Origin: Pseudomonas solani | Lineage (GTDB): Bacteria; Pseudomonadota; Gammaproteobacteria; Pseudomonadales; Pseudomonadaceae | Direction: 5' to 3' | Assembly (NCBI RefSeq): GCF_026072635.1 | Contig: NZ_AP023081.1 | Coordinates: 3,654,501 to 3,718,500, forward strand | Length of the DNA: 64,000 nt | Shown here: positions 63,059-64,000 of the stretch, in pieces | Position numbering within the stretch: the stretch's first letter is position 1 | How the letters are laid out: each line of letters opens with the position of its first letter | Notes under the pieces: generated by a model | What the model was told of the DNA's origin: nothing | The model's database searches: none | What the model saw: the letters and a program-made list of their open reading frames with translations, nothing else | Translations under genes and position numbers: made by a program

Positions 63059-63484
63059 TCAGCGATTGAGCGGGGCGTAGGCCACGGCCTTGATTTCGAT
63101 GCGCAGGTGCGGGTGCGGCAACTGGTGCACGGCGACGGTGGTGCGGGTCGGGCCGCTCTCGTCGAAGTACTCGGCGTAGACCTGGTTGTAAGGGCCGAAG
63201 TCGTTCATGTCGACCAGGAAGGTGCTGATCTCCACCAGGTTCTGCAAGGTTGCGTTCTCACTGACGAGGATGTCGCGGATGTTTTCGATCACTGCGCGGG
63301 TCTGGGCGCGGATGTCCAGGTTGGTGGTGCCCATGGCGTCCACCTCCACGCCCTCGAAGCTGTTGTCCGGGCGCCGCGAGCTGGTGCCGGAGACGTAGAG
63401 GAAGTCGCCGGCGCGCTTGATGTGCGGGAAGCGCCCGCGTGGGGTGGCCTTGCCGGCCACGACTGTGGAGCGGTTGTCACTCAT
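63059..63484 (-). CDS. nbaF: 2-aminomuconate deaminase (RidA/YjgF family)
   Basis: A 141-aa RidA-fold enzyme. Fold markers are GDFLYVSGTSSRRPD, NLVEISTFLVDMNDFGPYN and TVAVHQLPHPHLRIEIKAVA; the Arg and Glu seen in the last segment fit deaminase use. It likely deaminates 2-aminomuconate to 4-oxalocrotonate. The 4-nt overlap with the downstream-strand neighbour (nbaG) and the operon context decide the name over a general imine deaminase. Confidence 0.85.
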   Translation of the reverse strand: MSDNRSTVVAGKATPRGRFPHIKRAGDFLYVSGTSSRRPDNSFEGVEVDAMGTTNLDIRAQTRAVIENIRDILVSENATLQNLVEISTFLVDMNDFGPYNQVYAEYFDESGPTRTTVAVHQLPHPHLRIEIKAVAYAPLNR

Positions 63485-64000
63485 GCTCGGGTTCCTTGTT
63501 GGGGCGCGCGGGCGGCGCTGCAGGTGAAGCCGCATTCGCCGTAGCCGGCGATCTCCACGCTGACGTGGGCGCCCGGGGTGAGGGCTTCGGCGGCGGTGGC
63601 GGCGCCGGCCATGATCAGGCTGCCGGCGGGCAGGGCGATTTCGGCGCGGGCCAGCAGCTGCGAGGCCTGCACCAGGCTGCGCAGCGGGTGGCCGAGGATG
63701 GCGGCGGTGGAGCCGGCCTGGACCACGCGGCCGTCGATGCGCATCAGCACGCCGGCATTGGCCAGCCCGGCGAAGTCCCGCGACCAGGCGCCGACCACCA
63801 GGCCGGACGAGGAGCAGTTGTCGGCGACCACGTCCTCCAGGCTGAACTTGAAGGCCTGGTAGCGCGAATCGATGATCTCGATGGCCGGGGCCACGGCCTC
63901 CAGGTAGTCGGCCGCCTCCAGCTGGGTGAGCGGGCGTTCGATGGCGCGGCGGGTGACGAAGCACACCTCGGGCTCGGCGCGCGGGTGGATGAAGCGGCCC
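63481..64000 (-). CDS. nbaG: 4-oxalocrotonate decarboxylase (FAA/hydratase superfamily), 5' partial
   Basis: The frame is open to the right edge of the window, so the N-terminus is missing. The visible C-terminal 172 residues carry IIDSRYQAFKFSLEDVVADNCSS-type sequence (metal-binding Asp and Asn-Ser motif) and LANAGVLMRIDGRVVQAGSTAAILGHP, as in 2-keto-4-pentenoate hydratase and 4-oxalocrotonate decarboxylase. Next to nbaF and nbaC, decarboxylation of 4-oxalocrotonate to 2-oxopent-4-enoate is the likely role; a hydratase cannot be excluded. Confidence 0.8.
   Translation of the reverse strand, partial: GRFIHPRAEPEVCFVTRRAIERPLTQLEAADYLEAVAPAIEIIDSRYQAFKFSLEDVVADNCSSSGLVVGAWSRDFAGLANAGVLMRIDGRVVQAGSTAAILGHPLRSLVQASQLLARAEIALPAGSLIMAGAATAAEALTPGAHVSVEIAGYGECGFTCSAARAPQQGTRA

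Overview
This window reads as chromosomal DNA from a high-GC gammaproteobacterium of the genus Pseudomonas. The support is an MvaT-type xenogeneic silencer, OprD-family porins, a PctA/PctB-type amino-acid chemoreceptor, PbpG, CcoG and a SadC-like membrane diguanylate cyclase, together with Pseudomonas-style gene orders: fumarase / sadC / ferredoxin reductase / enoyl-CoA hydratase / pykA, and sbcB / mvaT / purU. From memory these resemble the P. aeruginosa PA4309-PA4334 neighbourhood; no database was searched. No rRNA, tRNA or CRISPR array was recognised.

Layout. 1-4806: uptake and catabolic block (MHS-type transporter, amidase, IclR regulator, OprD-type porin). 4927-9372: envelope and stress genes (YceI, phospholipase-D synthase, lipoprotein, DJ-1/PfpI, ribbon-helix-helix protein, secreted protein). 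9484-10800: mntH. 10814-16550: an orphan type II secretion-like locus on the minus strand, with a secretin carrying a C-terminal SPOR-like domain, an M66/StcE-like metalloprotease lipoprotein with a ricin-type lectin tail, and a GspC-like protein. 16881-25599: fumarase, sadC, ferredoxin reductase, enoyl-CoA hydratase, a frameshifted pykA, TPR lipoproteins, DUF4124 and PilZ. 26252-33298: a tightly overlapping RDD / SpoIIM / DUF4129 / DUF4350 / MoxR / DUF58 operon. 33389-45105: membrane protein, sbcB, mvaT, purU, CBS protein, chemoreceptor, HerA-like ATPase, Pit phosphate transporter, MocR regulator. 45183-46601: ccoG. 46922-49300: an accessory patch (small protein, BRO-N protein, AT-richer orphan gene). 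49780-53217: secreted protein, pbpG, higBA, lrgAB. 53707-60822: kynureninase, permease, two porins and an LVIVD-repeat protein. 61493-64000: the 3-hydroxyanthranilate meta-cleavage operon (nbaG-F-C-D order, entering from the right edge).

The genes suggest a metabolically versatile soil or water bacterium. The right end joins kynurenine cleavage to 3-hydroxyanthranilate ring cleavage, with dedicated permease and porins. The left end is a second uptake-plus-hydrolase module of unknown substrate. Between genes lie many copies of short palindromic repeats (ends GTAGGGTGG / CCACCCTAC, GTAGGATGGGT / ACCCATC, and GGGGCGAATTCATTCGCC), including a near-exact duplication with a 300-bp period at 60891-61377.

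Most unusual items: the secretin-SPOR / M66 protease / GspC-like locus; the homopolymer frameshift in pykA; an upstream region of the BRO-N gene with mutually exclusive stems; and the uncharacterised LVIVD protein between porins of the kynurenine block.
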